DNA from: Prauserella shujinwangii
GTDB lineage: Bacteria > Actinomycetota > Actinomycetes > Mycobacteriales > Pseudonocardiaceae
Direction of reading: 5' to 3'
Assembly: GCF_003001955.1 (NCBI RefSeq)
Contig: NZ_PVNH01000005.1
Coordinates: 124,001-188,000 of the forward strand
DNA: 64,000 bases
Each line of letters opens with the position of its first letter. Position 1 is the stretch's first letter. The position numbers were made by a program, and so were the translations under genes. Below, piece by piece: positions 1-8,262 of this stretch. The notes beneath the pieces were generated by a model, which did no database searches, was not told where the DNA came from, and saw only the letters and a list, made by a program, of their open reading frames with translations.

Positions 1-540
1 GCCGCCCTCGAGCTGCTCGCCGAGCACGGCTACGCGGGCTGCTCCATGGCCGCCGTCGCCGCCCGCGCGGGGGTCGCGACCGGCAGCGTCTACCGGCACT
101 TCCCCGGCAAGGCCGAGCTGGTGGCCGAGCTGTTCCGGCTGGTCGTCAGCAGGGAGGTGGCGGCGGTGGAGCGGGCCTCGGACATCCCCGGTGACGTCGC
201 CGCCCGGGTCGTCTCCGTGGTCGAGACGTTCGCGGGCCGGGCCCTGAAGTCGCCCCGGCTGGCGTACGCACTGCTCGCCGAGCCCGTCGACGCGCCGGTC
301 GAGGCGGAGCGGCTGGTGTTCCGGCGCGCCTTCCGCGACATCGTCGCCCGTCACGTGCGCGCCGGCGTCGGCGCGGGCGTGCTGCCGCCACAGGACGCCG
401 ACCTCACCGCCGCCGCGCTCGTCGGCGCCATCGCCGAGGTCATGATCGGCCCGCTCACCTCGGGCAACGCCTCCGCGGTCACCGAGCTGTCCACCTTCAC
501 CCTTCGCGCGCTAGGAGCCTCCGATGCCAGCCACCCATGA
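1..540 (+). CDS. TetR-family regulator, 5' end outside window
   Basis: The reading frame is open from the first base, so the true start lies upstream; the first in-frame ATG at 46 falls inside the helix-turn-helix. The visible N-terminus reads as a classic TetR recognition helix (AARAGVATGSVYRHFPGKAE) followed by a helical ligand-binding domain of about 130 residues. TetR proteins are dimeric repressors released by a small ligand. The stop (538-540) lies 15 bases inside the aidB gene, which starts at 524, so the two genes are probably one transcript and the regulator probably controls this acyl-CoA operon. The ligand cannot be deduced; an acyl-CoA is plausible from context. Confidence 0.88.
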   Translation, partial: AALELLAEHGYAGCSMAAVAARAGVATGSVYRHFPGKAELVAELFRLVVSREVAAVERASDIPGDVAARVVSVVETFAGRALKSPRLAYALLAEPVDAPVEAERLVFRRAFRDIVARHVRAGVGAGVLPPQDADLTAAALVGAIAEVMIGPLTSGNASAVTELSTFTLRALGASDASHP

Positions 541-2149
541 CGTGACCAACCAGGTGCCGTTGCTGAAGGGGCACGACGTCGCCGACGACCCCGCCCTCCT
601 CGAAGGCCTGCGCCGGGAGGGCGCGGGCTGGGCCGAGGACGAGCTGCACGAGCTGGGCAGGCTCGCGGGCAGCGAGCGCGTGCAGGAGTGGGGCAGGCTC
701 GTCAACGAGAACCGGCCCCGGCTGCGCACGCACGACGCCGTGGGGCACCGGATCGACGAGGTGGAGTTCCACCCGCACTGGCACGACCTGATGGAGGTCG
801 CCGTCTCGCATGGACTGCATGCCGCTCCGTGGCGGGAGGACAGGCCGGGCACGCACGTGGCCCGCGCGGCCAAGTTCTACGTGTGGAGCCAGGCCGAGGC
901 GGGCCACGGGTGCCCGATCTCGATGACCTACTCCGCCGTGCCCGCACTGCGGCACAACCCGGAGCTCGCCGAGCGCTACGAACCCCTGCTGGCCGCGCGG
1001 GAGTACGACTACGGCCTGCGGGAACCGGGCGGCAAGCGCGGGCTCATCGCGGGCATGTCGATGACCGAGAAGCAGGGCGGGTCCGACGTACGGGTCAACA
1101 CCACCACCGCGCGCCCCGCTGGCGACGGCAGCCACGTGATCGTCGGGCACAAGTGGTTCACCTCGGCCCCGATGTCGGACATGTTCCTCACGCTCGCGCA
1201 GGCGCCGGGCGGGCTGTCCTGCTTCCTGCTGCCGCGTGTGCTGCCGGACGGCACCCGCAACCGGATCCTGCTGCAACGGCTCAAGGACAAGCTGGGCAAC
1301 CACTCCAACGCCTCCGCCGAGATCGAGTACGACGAGGCGATCGGCTGGCTCGTCGGCGAGGAGGGCCGCGGCGTGCGGACCATCATCGAGATGGTCAACA
1401 ACACCCGGCTCGACTGTGTGCTGGGGACGGCGTCCGGGATGCGCTACGGCACCGTTCGCGCCACGCACCACGCGCGGCACCGGCACGCCTTCGGCCGGGC
1501 GCTCGCCGAGCATCCGGCGATGGCCAACGTGCTCGCCGACCTGGCCCTGGAGGCCGAGGCCGCCACGACGGTCGCGCTGCGGCTGGCCGGGGCGGGCGAC
1601 CGGGCCGCGGCCGGGGACACCGCGGAGGACGCGTTCCGCAGGCTCGGTCTCGCGGTCACCAAGTACTGGGTGTGCAAGCGCGGACCGGCGCACGCGGCGG
1701 AGGCGCTGGAGTGTCTCGGCGGCAACGGCTATGTCGAGGAGTCGGGCATGCCGAGGCTGTTCCGCGAGTCGCCGCTGATGTCCATCTGGGAGGGCTCCGG
1801 CAACGTCGCCGCGCTCGACACGCTGCGCGCGATGGCCAAGCGGCCCGACTCGGTCGAGGCGTTCTTCACCGAGGTGGACCGCGCGGCGGGGGCCGACGCC
1901 CGGCTGGACGAGGCGGTCGCGCACGTGCGCAAGGACCTGGCCGACCTCTCCGACGTCGAGTTCCGGGCGCGCCGCCTGGTCGAGCGGATGGCGCTCGTGC
2001 TGCAGGGTTCGCTGCTGGTCCGGCACGCCGAGCCCGCCGTGGCCGACGCGTTCTGCGCGTCCCGGCTCGGCGGCGACTGGGGTGTGGCGTTCGGGACGCT
2101 GCCCGCCGGCGTCGACACGGAGGCGATCGTCGCGCGGGTCCTGCCGTGA
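524..2149 (+). CDS. aidB: AidB-like acyl-CoA dehydrogenase
   Basis: 541 residues, the same length as E. coli AidB and similar along its whole length: an N-terminal segment with GREGAGW-like and HPHWHDLM blocks, the flavin/substrate signature GMSMTEKQGGSDV near residue 180, LKDKLGNHSNAS near 255, and SIWEGSGN near 420 with a glutamate (about E423) at the usual catalytic-base position. AidB is an FAD flavoprotein of the acyl-CoA dehydrogenase superfamily, linked in enterobacteria to alkylation protection and DNA binding. Here it is operonic with two crotonases, so fatty acyl-CoA oxidation is an equally likely role. No adaptive-response gene (ada, alkB) is nearby. It overlaps the next gene in a GTGA junction. 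Confidence 0.9.
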   Translation: MPATHDVTNQVPLLKGHDVADDPALLEGLRREGAGWAEDELHELGRLAGSERVQEWGRLVNENRPRLRTHDAVGHRIDEVEFHPHWHDLMEVAVSHGLHAAPWREDRPGTHVARAAKFYVWSQAEAGHGCPISMTYSAVPALRHNPELAERYEPLLAAREYDYGLREPGGKRGLIAGMSMTEKQGGSDVRVNTTTARPAGDGSHVIVGHKWFTSAPMSDMFLTLAQAPGGLSCFLLPRVLPDGTRNRILLQRLKDKLGNHSNASAEIEYDEAIGWLVGEEGRGVRTIIEMVNNTRLDCVLGTASGMRYGTVRATHHARHRHAFGRALAEHPAMANVLADLALEAEAATTVALRLAGAGDRAAAGDTAEDAFRRLGLAVTKYWVCKRGPAHAAEALECLGGNGYVEESGMPRLFRESPLMSIWEGSGNVAALDTLRAMAKRPDSVEAFFTEVDRAAGADARLDEAVAHVRKDLADLSDVEFRARRLVERMALVLQGSLLVRHAEPAVADAFCASRLGGDWGVAFGTLPAGVDTEAIVARVLP

Positions 2150-3009
2150 CGGCGCCGCTGCGCACGGAGACCGAGGCCGGGGTCCGGTCGATCGTGCTGA
2201 CGCGCGCGGAGGAGTACAACACGATCACCCCGCAGCTGCGCGACGCCCTGCGCGGCGCGATCGACGACGCCGACGCCGACCCGGACGTCCGCGTCATCCT
2301 GCTGCGCGCGGAGGGACCCGCGTTCTGCGCGGGCTACGGACTCGACTGGTCCACGGAGATGCAGGCGGCGGAGGCGGCCTCGGACCGCGTGTGGGACTCG
2401 GTGGCGGACCAGCGGATGCTGTCCACCTTCGTGGACGTGTACCTCAAGCTCTGGTATGCGGCGAAGCCGACGATCGCCGCGGTGCAGGGCTGGTGCATCG
2501 CGGGCGGCACGGACATGGTGTTGTGCGCCGACATCGTGGTGGCCGCGGAGAACGCGGTGTTCGGCTACCCGCCCGCCCGCGTGTGGGGCACGCCGACCAC
2601 CGCCATGTGGGTGTACCGGCTGGGATTCGAACGGGCCAAGCGCTACCTGCTGACCGGCGACGAGATCCCCGCGCGCACGGCGGCGGACATCGGGCTGATC
2701 CTCGAGTGCGTCCCGGACGACGAGCTGCTCGGCCACGCCACCGCGCTCGCCAGGCGGATGGCCAGGCTGCCGGGGAACCAGCTGGAGATGCTCAAGCTGC
2801 TGTGCAACCAGACGGCGGAGAACATGGGGCTGGCTTCGTCGCGCACGCTGGGTACGTTCTTCGACGGGGTCGCGCGGCACACCCAGGAGGGCCGCGACTT
2901 CGTCCGGCGGGCGGGCGAGGTGGGCATCCGGCAGGCCGTACGGGAGCGTGACGACCCGTTCGGCGACTACGGGTCCCGGACCTCACCGACCGCACCGAGG
3001 AGGAGCTGA
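2146..3009 (+). CDS. Enoyl-CoA hydratase/isomerase family (crotonase) 1
   Basis: 287 residues starting at the GTG that overlaps the aidB stop (GTGA), which is why this start was chosen over longer open-frame extensions. Crotonase-fold hallmarks are visible: the first oxyanion-hole segment AFCAGYGLDW near residue 58 and GWCIAGGTDM near 114. The segment that usually supplies a catalytic glutamate reads FGYPPARVWG, without the usual PE, so hydratase activity is not assured; the fold also supports isomerases, thioesterases and decarboxylases. The C-terminal tail is long and Arg/Pro rich. It is translationally coupled to aidB upstream and to a second crotonase downstream (1-base overlap). Confidence 0.88.
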   Translation: MTAPLRTETEAGVRSIVLTRAEEYNTITPQLRDALRGAIDDADADPDVRVILLRAEGPAFCAGYGLDWSTEMQAAEAASDRVWDSVADQRMLSTFVDVYLKLWYAAKPTIAAVQGWCIAGGTDMVLCADIVVAAENAVFGYPPARVWGTPTTAMWVYRLGFERAKRYLLTGDEIPARTAADIGLILECVPDDELLGHATALARRMARLPGNQLEMLKLLCNQTAENMGLASSRTLGTFFDGVARHTQEGRDFVRRAGEVGIRQAVRERDDPFGDYGSRTSPTAPRRS

Positions 3010-3773
3010 TGCCGGTTCGAGTGGAGCGCGCAGGCCCGGTGACCACCGTGATCCTCGCCAACCCCGACAGGCGCAACGCCGTGGACGGGCCGACGGCGGC
3101 CGAGCTCGCCGGCGCGTTCCGGGAGTTCGACGCCGATCCCGAGGCCAGCGTGGCCGTGCTGTGGGGTGAGGGGGGCACGTTCTGCGCGGGCGCCGACCTG
3201 AAGTCGATCGGCACCGAGCAGGGCAACCGCGTCGCCGAGGACGGCGACGGCCCGATGGGGCCGACGCGGCTGCGCCTGGGCAAACCGGTGATCGCGGCCG
3301 TCTCCGGCTACGCCGTGGCCGGTGGTCTGGAGCTGGCGCTGTGGTGCGACCTGCGGGTCGCCGAGAAGAGTGCCGTGTTCGGGGTGTTCTGCCGCCGGTG
3401 GGGTGTGCCGCTCATCGACGGCGGCACGGTGCGGCTGCCCCGGCTCATCGGCGCGAGCCGGGCGATGGACCTCGTGCTCACCGGCAGGCCCGTCGACGCG
3501 GACGAGGCTCTGTCCATCGGGCTGGCCAACCGCGTGGTGTCCGATGGCACGGCGCGAGCGGAGGCCGAGCGGCTGGCCGCCGACATCGCCCGCTTCCCGC
3601 AGACCTGCCTGCGGCACGACCGGCTGTCCCTGCTGGAGCAGGAGGGCCTGCCCGAGCCGGACGCGCTCGCCGGGGAGCTGCGACACGGGGTGGCCTCGCT
3701 GGAGACCGACGCGCTGGCCGGTGCGCGGCGCTTCGCCGCAGGCGCCGGGCGGCACGGCGACTTCGGGCAGTGA
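3009..3773 (+). CDS. Enoyl-CoA hydratase/isomerase family (crotonase) 2
   Basis: 254 residues, a normal EchA length. The start ATG overlaps the previous stop in TGATG. Crotonase motifs are clear: TFCAGADLKSIG near residue 58 and GYAVAGGLELALWCDLRVA near 100, both forming the oxyanion hole for acyl-CoA thioesters. The region that carries the first catalytic glutamate in true hydratases reads FGVFCRRWGVPLIDGG, so the exact reaction is uncertain. It is the last gene of the TetR-aidB-crotonase operon and is followed directly by a palindrome that may end transcription. Two dissimilar crotonases plus a dehydrogenase suggest oxidation of a specific acyl-CoA substrate. Confidence 0.9.
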   Translation: MPVRVERAGPVTTVILANPDRRNAVDGPTAAELAGAFREFDADPEASVAVLWGEGGTFCAGADLKSIGTEQGNRVAEDGDGPMGPTRLRLGKPVIAAVSGYAVAGGLELALWCDLRVAEKSAVFGVFCRRWGVPLIDGGTVRLPRLIGASRAMDLVLTGRPVDADEALSIGLANRVVSDGTARAEAERLAADIARFPQTCLRHDRLSLLEQEGLPEPDALAGELRHGVASLETDALAGARRFAAGAGRHGDFGQ

Positions 3774-3792
3774 GCCGTCAGTACAGAGCCTG

Positions 3793-3852
3793 GTCACCGC
3801 TCGTGAGTGCTTTCCGTTGTTCTAACCACGTTTCTCACTCACGAGCGGTGAC
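3793..3852. repeat. Dispersed palindrome, type A copy 1 (likely bidirectional terminator)
   Basis: Left arm 3793-3809 (GTCACCGCTCGTGAGTG) is an exact reverse complement of 3836-3852. The 26-base centre still shows remnants of the AACGTGGTT/AACCACGTT core seen in the copies at 39339 and 54235. It sits exactly between the crotonase stop and the stop of the convergent CAP-domain gene, so it could end transcription from both sides. There is no long T run, so this would not be a textbook rho-independent terminator. Confidence 0.8.
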
Positions 3853-4686
3853 TCAGTAGCCGAAGTCCTGCGTCCAGTACCAGCCCGAGGTGGTGACGCC
3901 GACGCCGATCGCGGACAGGTCGCAGTTGAGGATGTTGCGGCGGTGGCCGTCCGACCGCATCCACGCCTCCATCACGGCCCGGGCGCTGGTCTGGCCCATC
4001 GCGATGTTCTCGGCGCCGGGACGGGGGTAACCGGCGTCGCGGATGCGCTGGTCGAACGTCCTGCCCTCCGGGGTGGTGTGCGAGAAGTAGCCGCGGCGGG
4101 CCATGTCCTCGCTGTGCCGCTGCGCTGCCTCGGTGAGGTCGTCGTTCTTGCTCACCGGATCGCAGCCCACCTCCGTGCGCACGCGGTTCACCAACCGGAC
4201 GACCTCGTTCGCCAGCGAGTTGTCGGCTGAGCGCGGGGTGCTCCGCGGCTCGGTGGTCGTCGGGTCGGGCCGCGGTGGCGGCGCGGGCCGCTGGTCGGTG
4301 GTGGAGCCGCCGGTCCTGGTGGTCGACCGCTCGCTCGTGGGTGAGGTCGAGGAGGTCCGGTCCGGCTCCCCGGTGCCCCGTTCGGAGGTCCGCGCGGAGC
4401 CTGCGGGCGCGGAGGCCGACGTCGACGACGGTGAGCCCTGGGTGGTGGAGGACGGGTCCGAGTCGTCGGCGGAGCCGGTGGAGTCGGCGGTGTGCTCGCG
4501 TGCGGGGTTGCCGAGCGGCCCCGGATCCGGCGGGGGAGGCATCGCCACGATCGAGAGGCGGTCGTCCTCCGGAGCCCACCACAGCCGTACTCCCGCTGCC
4601 ATCGTCACTCCCAGCAGCACACTCACTGTTACTAGGAGTGACCTAATTCTCGAACTCGGGGCTGACACAGGTGGGCAAGTTACCAC
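3853..4686 (-). CDS. Secreted/membrane-anchored CAP (SCP/PR-1) domain protein
   Basis: 277 residues from the longest start (GTG); the real start could be a few codons inside. A hydrophobic segment at about residues 15-36 looks like a signal-anchor, followed by a Pro/Ser/Thr-rich low-complexity spacer of about 110 residues typical of a wall-spanning linker. The C-terminal 120 residues form a bacterial CAP domain (YkwD type): LVNRVRTEVGC, HSEDMARRGYFSHTTPEG, AGYPRPGAENIAMG, and GHRRNILNCDLSAIGVG. The His and Glu residues of the CAP cavity are present. Function of bacterial CAP proteins is poorly defined; cell-surface lipid or peptide binding has been proposed. The dcd gene lies upstream on the same strand but 45 bp away. 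Confidence 0.87.
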   Translation of the reverse strand: MVTCPPVSAPSSRIRSLLVTVSVLLGVTMAAGVRLWWAPEDDRLSIVAMPPPPDPGPLGNPAREHTADSTGSADDSDPSSTTQGSPSSTSASAPAGSARTSERGTGEPDRTSSTSPTSERSTTRTGGSTTDQRPAPPPRPDPTTTEPRSTPRSADNSLANEVVRLVNRVRTEVGCDPVSKNDDLTEAAQRHSEDMARRGYFSHTTPEGRTFDQRIRDAGYPRPGAENIAMGQTSARAVMEAWMRSDGHRRNILNCDLSAIGVGVTTSGWYWTQDFGY

Positions 4687-4731
4687 CGACGCGTGAGTAA
4701 CTAAACCGTTATCTTCACGTTCCGCACTCGC

Positions 4732-5313
4732 CTAGCGGCGCGTGTCGATTCGGTCGAAGTTCTTGTACGCCCGGCTGGGTGTCGGCCCGCGCTGGCCCTG
4801 GTAACGGGAGCCTGCCTGGTCGGAGCCGTACGGGAACTCGGCGGAGCTGGTGAGCCGGAACAGGCAGAGCTGGCCGATCTTCATTCCTGGCCAGAGCGTG
4901 ATCGGCAGGTTCGCGACGTTCGACAGTTCGAGCGTGATGTGCCCGGTGAAGCCGGGGTCGATGAACCCGGCGGTGGAGTGGGTGAGCAGACCGAGCCGGC
5001 CGAGGGAGGACTTGCCTTCCAGCCTGCCCGCCAGGTCGTCGGGCAGCGTGACCCGTTCGAACGTCGAGCCGAGCACGAACTCGCCCGGGTGAAGCACGAA
5101 CGGGTCGTCGCCCTCCTTCTCGACCAGCGACGTGAGCTCGTCCTGCTGGAGCGCGGGGTCGATGTGGGTGTACTTCGTGTTGTCGAACACCCGGAAGAAG
5201 CGGTCAAGGCGGATGTCCAGGCTCGACGGCTGCAGCATCGCCGGGTTGAACGGATCGACCCCGAGCCGGCCGGATTCGAGCTCTTTGCGGAGGTCGCGGT
5301 CACTCAGTAGCAC
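4732..5313 (-). CDS. dcd: dCTP deaminase, bifunctional dUMP-forming (DcdB type)
   Basis: 193 residues. Nearly all of the sequence matches the mycobacterial Dcd pattern: LLSDRDL at the N-terminus, [24 protein letters not shown], the active-site block [20 protein letters not shown], then [20 protein letters not shown] and a C-terminal [11 protein letters not shown]-like lid (here [17 protein letters not shown]). The actinobacterial form both deaminates dCTP and hydrolyses the triphosphate, giving dUMP for thymidylate synthesis. Start chosen at the GTG giving VLLSDRDL, two codons inside the longest frame. It stands alone, between a CAP protein gene and an oxygenase gene. Confidence 0.95.
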   Translation of the reverse strand: MLLSDRDLRKELESGRLGVDPFNPAMLQPSSLDIRLDRFFRVFDNTKYTHIDPALQQDELTSLVEKEGDDPFVLHPGEFVLGSTFERVTLPDDLAGRLEGKSSLGRLGLLTHSTAGFIDPGFTGHITLELSNVANLPITLWPGMKIGQLCLFRLTSSAEFPYGSDQAGSRYQGQRGPTPSRAYKNFDRIDTRR

Positions 5314-5334
5314 CCGCACACCCTAGCGTCCGGG

Positions 5335-6573
5335 TCAGGCGGCGGACGGGGCGTCGGTGCGCATGTGCCTGGCGTAGGTGCGGTCGGTGTCGAACACGCG
5401 GCCGAGGCGGGAGACGTACTGGCGCCTGCCCGCGCTGCCGAGGAGCTCCTGGACGGTGGTGGCGCCCGGAACGAGCCTGCGCACGGTCTCGGCCGCGTAG
5501 TTGGCGGCCGCGGCGGCGAGCACGGCACCCTGCGCGACCGGATCGTTCGGCAGCTCGAGGAAGTCGGCGTTGGACTTGCCCAGCACGAGCCTGCTGATCG
5601 ACGAGTGCACGCGCACGGAGACGTGCGAGATGACCTTGCCGAGCGGACCCCGGCCGCGGCCGACGTCCTCGTGGGAGCGGAGCAGCGCCGCGGCGAGCCG
5701 CTTCGAGTCGGCGTCGGGGATGAACTCGGTGGTGGCCAGCAGCCACAGCAGGCGCCAGGCGTCCTCCTCCGTCGCGGGCAGGAGTTGCTCGTCGACGCCC
5801 ATCAGCCAGCCGACGTAGCGCCAGAGGTGCAGGATGTCGGCGCGCTCGCGATCGGTGTAGCGGACGCCGAGCAGCTGCATGCCGAGCAGGTAGACGAGTG
5901 AGAAGAGGAGCAGCGTGCCCACCGTCTGCACCTGGTTGACCGGGCGGTCCCAGGCCGCGTAGTCCCAGTCGGGGCGGCGGTTCATCGCGGCGCGGACGTG
6001 CGCGTGGACCAGGCGGACCCGCAGCGCGGAGACGTAGCCGCGCTCGCCGTGGCGCAGCGCGCCGGGCGTGGTGACGTCGATCCACCAGGTGGCGGTCTCG
6101 ACGAGCCGCCTGCCCGCGGTCCGCTCGATCGCACCGGTGCCGACCAGCGACTTCGTCGCGCGCGAGGCCAGGTAACCGCCCATGAGCGACATGTCGCCGA
6201 GCGGGAAGAGGCCGAGCAGGCCGGTGCGGATGATCGCGCGGGCGCCCCGGTCGAGCCGGTCGTGATCGACCCAGTACGGCGTGGCCTCCACGTCACGGAA
6301 GAAGTCGACCAGCTCGGGCGGCGGGTCCCGCAGCGCATCGACGCCGTGTTCCAGGGCCTGCTCGAACAGCGCGCGCCCCTCGCCGGGTGGCCGCTCACGG
6401 ATCATGGCGACCACCGCGTCGGCGAGCGGATCCTCGGCCTGGGCGAACGCGCGCAGCCAGCGCACCTGCCGGTCCGATGCGCGCAGGTCACCGGGCCCGA
6501 AGAGCCTGGCCGCGAACCGGAAGCCACCCTGCCGGAAGAGTTCGGGATCCGGCAGCCGCTCGTCAGCGCTCAT
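5335..6573 (-). CDS. Oxygenase MpaB family protein (DUF2236, Lcp-like)
   Basis: 412 residues from the ATG at 6573, which has AGGTG a few bases upstream; a GTG three codons earlier is also possible. The mostly helical sequence belongs to the family that includes fungal MpaB and the rubber oxygenase Lcp, which bind a b-type haem through a conserved His and an R-x4-H type helix; RLVHAHVR at about residue 185 and the nearby WDYAAWDRPVNQVQ block fit this. Other marks are the N-terminal FRQGGFRFAARLFGPGD and LGMQLLGVRYTDRERADILHLWRYVGWLMGV regions. The substrate is unknown. A 16-bp palindrome 29 bp upstream may be its operator. Confidence 0.82.
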   Translation of the reverse strand: MSADERLPDPELFRQGGFRFAARLFGPGDLRASDRQVRWLRAFAQAEDPLADAVVAMIRERPPGEGRALFEQALEHGVDALRDPPPELVDFFRDVEATPYWVDHDRLDRGARAIIRTGLLGLFPLGDMSLMGGYLASRATKSLVGTGAIERTAGRRLVETATWWIDVTTPGALRHGERGYVSALRVRLVHAHVRAAMNRRPDWDYAAWDRPVNQVQTVGTLLLFSLVYLLGMQLLGVRYTDRERADILHLWRYVGWLMGVDEQLLPATEEDAWRLLWLLATTEFIPDADSKRLAAALLRSHEDVGRGRGPLGKVISHVSVRVHSSISRLVLGKSNADFLELPNDPVAQGAVLAAAAANYAAETVRRLVPGATTVQELLGSAGRRQYVSRLGRVFDTDRTYARHMRTDAPSAA

Positions 6574-6601
6574 CGGTGTCACCTACCCGTGGAAGACTTC
6601 A

Positions 6602-6617
6602 GACAACAAGTGTTGTC
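6602..6617 (-). promoter_or_regulatory. Palindromic candidate operator upstream of the MpaB-like gene
   Basis: GACAACAAGTGTTGTC is a perfect palindrome (6-bp arms around AAGT) 29 bp upstream of the oxygenase start. Position and form fit a TetR- or similar dimeric repressor site. No regulator gene adjoins it. Confidence 0.5.
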
Positions 6618-6707
6618 ACTTCACGCCCGGATCGTCAAGGCAGGTGGAGCGAAGGGAAACCCGGGATGAAGGAGGAGATCGGCACCGTGTATGCTGGGGA
6701 CCACCTT

Positions 6708-6781
6708 GCGGATGTAGTTCAATGGTAGAACATCAGCTTCCCAAGCTGAGAACGCGGGTTCGATTCCCGTCATCCGCTCCA
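6708..6781 (+). tRNA. tRNA-Gly (anticodon CCC), AICE integration site
   Basis: Acceptor GCGGATG (6708-6714) pairs with CATCCGC (6771-6777). The anticodon loop is TTCCCAA, giving CCC for glycine; the T arm contains GGTTCGATTCC. U is the discriminator base and CCA is encoded (6779-6781). The 3' 44 bases are one copy of the AICE core repeat, so integration left this tRNA gene intact. A TATGCT hexamer at 6690-6695 is a plausible -10 element. Confidence 0.97.
6738..6781 (+). repeat. attL: 44-bp core repeat inside tRNA-Gly
   Basis: Runs from the anticodon loop through the encoded CCA; identical base for base to 15369-15412. Identity stops at once on both sides (C versus G before; A versus G after). 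Confidence 0.97.
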
Positions 6782-6800
6782 AACTTGTCACCGCAGCTCA

Positions 6801-6836
6801 GAAGGCCCGCCTCCCGATCTTGGGAAGCGGGCCTTC
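6801..6836. terminator. Hairpin terminator between tRNA-Gly and int
   Basis: GAAGGCCCGCCTCCC (6801-6815) pairs with 6822-6836 with one mismatch, loop GATCTT. It can serve both the tRNA transcript and the convergent int operon. It belongs to the element; the host tRNA terminator appears to be at 15418. Confidence 0.75.
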
Positions 6837-6855
6837 CGCTTGTGTTGATCACTTC

Positions 6856-6875
6856 CAACAACATGCCAGCAACAT
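6856..6875. repeat. Candidate integrase arm-binding repeats, left end
   Basis: AACAACATGCC followed directly by AGCAACAT. The same pair, AGCAACATGCC and AACAACATGCC, occurs 83 bp inside attR at 15265-15286. Paired short direct repeats at both ends are what arm-type sites of tyrosine integrases look like. Binding is inferred. Confidence 0.5.
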
Positions 6876-8029
6876 CATTCGGTCGTCTCCGACCCCTCGC
6901 CCTGCCCGGAACGGTGCTTGTCCACCAGGTCCGACAGCCGATCCGCGATCATGCGGTCCGCCTCGCTCGTGGCCCGCTGGTAGATCAGCGCGGCGCGCAT
7001 GTCGTCATGACCCATCCGCGCCATGAGGTCCTTTGTGGACATGCCCGCCTTCGACGCCCAGATGTTGCCTGCGTGGCGCAGGTCATGGAAATGGAGACCG
7101 GCGAGCCCCATGTCGGCGACGACCTTGGTCCACCGGGACCGCTGGTTGAAGTTCGGCCGCCGCAGCGCACCACCGTTGTGCCCGGTGAACACGAGTGCGT
7201 CGTCTGCCGGACCCGTGTACTTGCCCAGGTGTGTGACGATCTCCGGCCGGATGGCGGCCGGAACGATGATCGTGCGCACTCCGGCGCGGGACTTCGGCGG
7301 CCCGGCGAGCAGACCCTGGCCAGGCACCTCCACGAACGCACGAGCCACCCGAACGGAACCCGCGTCCTCGCCGATGTCGCAGCGGCGTAGTGCGGTGACC
7401 TCGCCGAACCGCAGCGAGGCGAACGCGGTCAGCAGGATCATCGCCTTGAACCGGTCCGGCACCCGGTTGGCGAGGTCGAAGACCTGGGCGACCGTGAGCA
7501 CCGGCCGCTCCCCCGGTGTCTCCTTGTCGGCACCAGGCACCCGGCACGGGTTGCGCGTGATGATCGCGTCCGGCTCCACGGCCGTGTTCAGCACCGACCG
7601 CAGGAACCGGTAGGACTTCGCCATCACCGACGAGGACACCCCGGCCGCGAGCCGGTCGGCACGCCATTGCCGAATCATCGCCGCGCTGAGTCGGCCGACC
7701 TCGACCTCGCCGAGGTACGGAGCGACATGCTTGGTCAGCAGCCAGCGGTACAGCGCCTCCGTCCTCGGGCGCAGGTTCGGCCGCTCCTTGATCCATCGTT
7801 CCGCGTAGTCGCCAAGAGGCACCTTGGCGCGTTCCGGGTCCGTCCAGTCGCCGGAGATGATCACCGTCTCCATCCCGGCGAGCCAGCGGTCCGCATCCCG
7901 TTCCCGCTTGAACCGGTGCGGCGCGAAATGCCGCTTGCCGTCCGGGCCGATGTAGCTGGCCTGGAACTCACCGAGTGGCGTCTTGCGGATGCTGCCGAAA
8001 CGCCGCTTCCTTCCCTTCTTGTTCGGCAT
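6875..8029 (-). CDS. int: Tyrosine recombinase (AICE integrase)
   Basis: 384 residues. An N-terminal arm-binding region (FGSIRKTPLGEFQASYIGPDG, residues about 11-32) and SAM-like core-binding domain (about 75-160) precede the catalytic domain. Catalytic residues are visible: Arg in SLRFGEVTALRR (about R207), the HxxR box in HFHDLRHAG (about 313), a His in MGHDD and the nucleophile Tyr in ALIYQRAT (about Y348). Start ATG overlaps the xis stop in ATGA, which rules out the much longer open frame upstream. It integrates and, with Xis, excises the element at tRNA-Gly. Adjacent to attL as expected. Confidence 0.95.
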   Translation of the reverse strand: MPNKKGRKRRFGSIRKTPLGEFQASYIGPDGKRHFAPHRFKRERDADRWLAGMETVIISGDWTDPERAKVPLGDYAERWIKERPNLRPRTEALYRWLLTKHVAPYLGEVEVGRLSAAMIRQWRADRLAAGVSSSVMAKSYRFLRSVLNTAVEPDAIITRNPCRVPGADKETPGERPVLTVAQVFDLANRVPDRFKAMILLTAFASLRFGEVTALRRCDIGEDAGSVRVARAFVEVPGQGLLAGPPKSRAGVRTIIVPAAIRPEIVTHLGKYTGPADDALVFTGHNGGALRRPNFNQRSRWTKVVADMGLAGLHFHDLRHAGNIWASKAGMSTKDLMARMGHDDMRAALIYQRATSEADRMIADRLSDLVDKHRSGQGEGSETTE

Positions 8030-8247
8030 CAGGCAGCACCACCCAGGTCCCGCAGCACCGACGACCGCGTGATCGGTTCGACGCGTCCGGCCTGCATGAA
8101 CGCGTCGAGGTCGGCCACGGCGAGGCGGACGTGGGAGCCTGCCTTGTGGAAGGCGATCCGACGTTCGGCGACCAGGCGCCGGATGAACCGCACCGAGGTG
8201 TTCAGGTACTCGGCGGCCTGCTGCACGTTGAGGTACTTGGCTTCCAT
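8029..8247 (-). CDS. xis: Excisionase, MerR-like helix-turn-helix
   Basis: 72 residues: KYLNVQQAAEYLNTSVRFIRRLV, then FHKAGSHVRLAVADLDAFMQAG. This is the short winged-helix fold of excisionase-type proteins, which bend att DNA and direct Int towards excision. ATG at 8247 is preferred over the GTG three codons upstream because GGGGG lies 10 bases before it. Ends in an ATGA overlap with int, so Int and Xis are probably made together, as in pSAM2. Confidence 0.9.
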   Translation of the reverse strand: MEAKYLNVQQAAEYLNTSVRFIRRLVAERRIAFHKAGSHVRLAVADLDAFMQAGRVEPITRSSVLRDLGGAA

Positions 8248-8262
8248 CGACGTCACTCCCCC

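Noticed and set aside
497-2026. Long minus-strand frame opposite aidB
   Set aside because: No recognisable domain, whereas the plus strand matches AidB over its full length.
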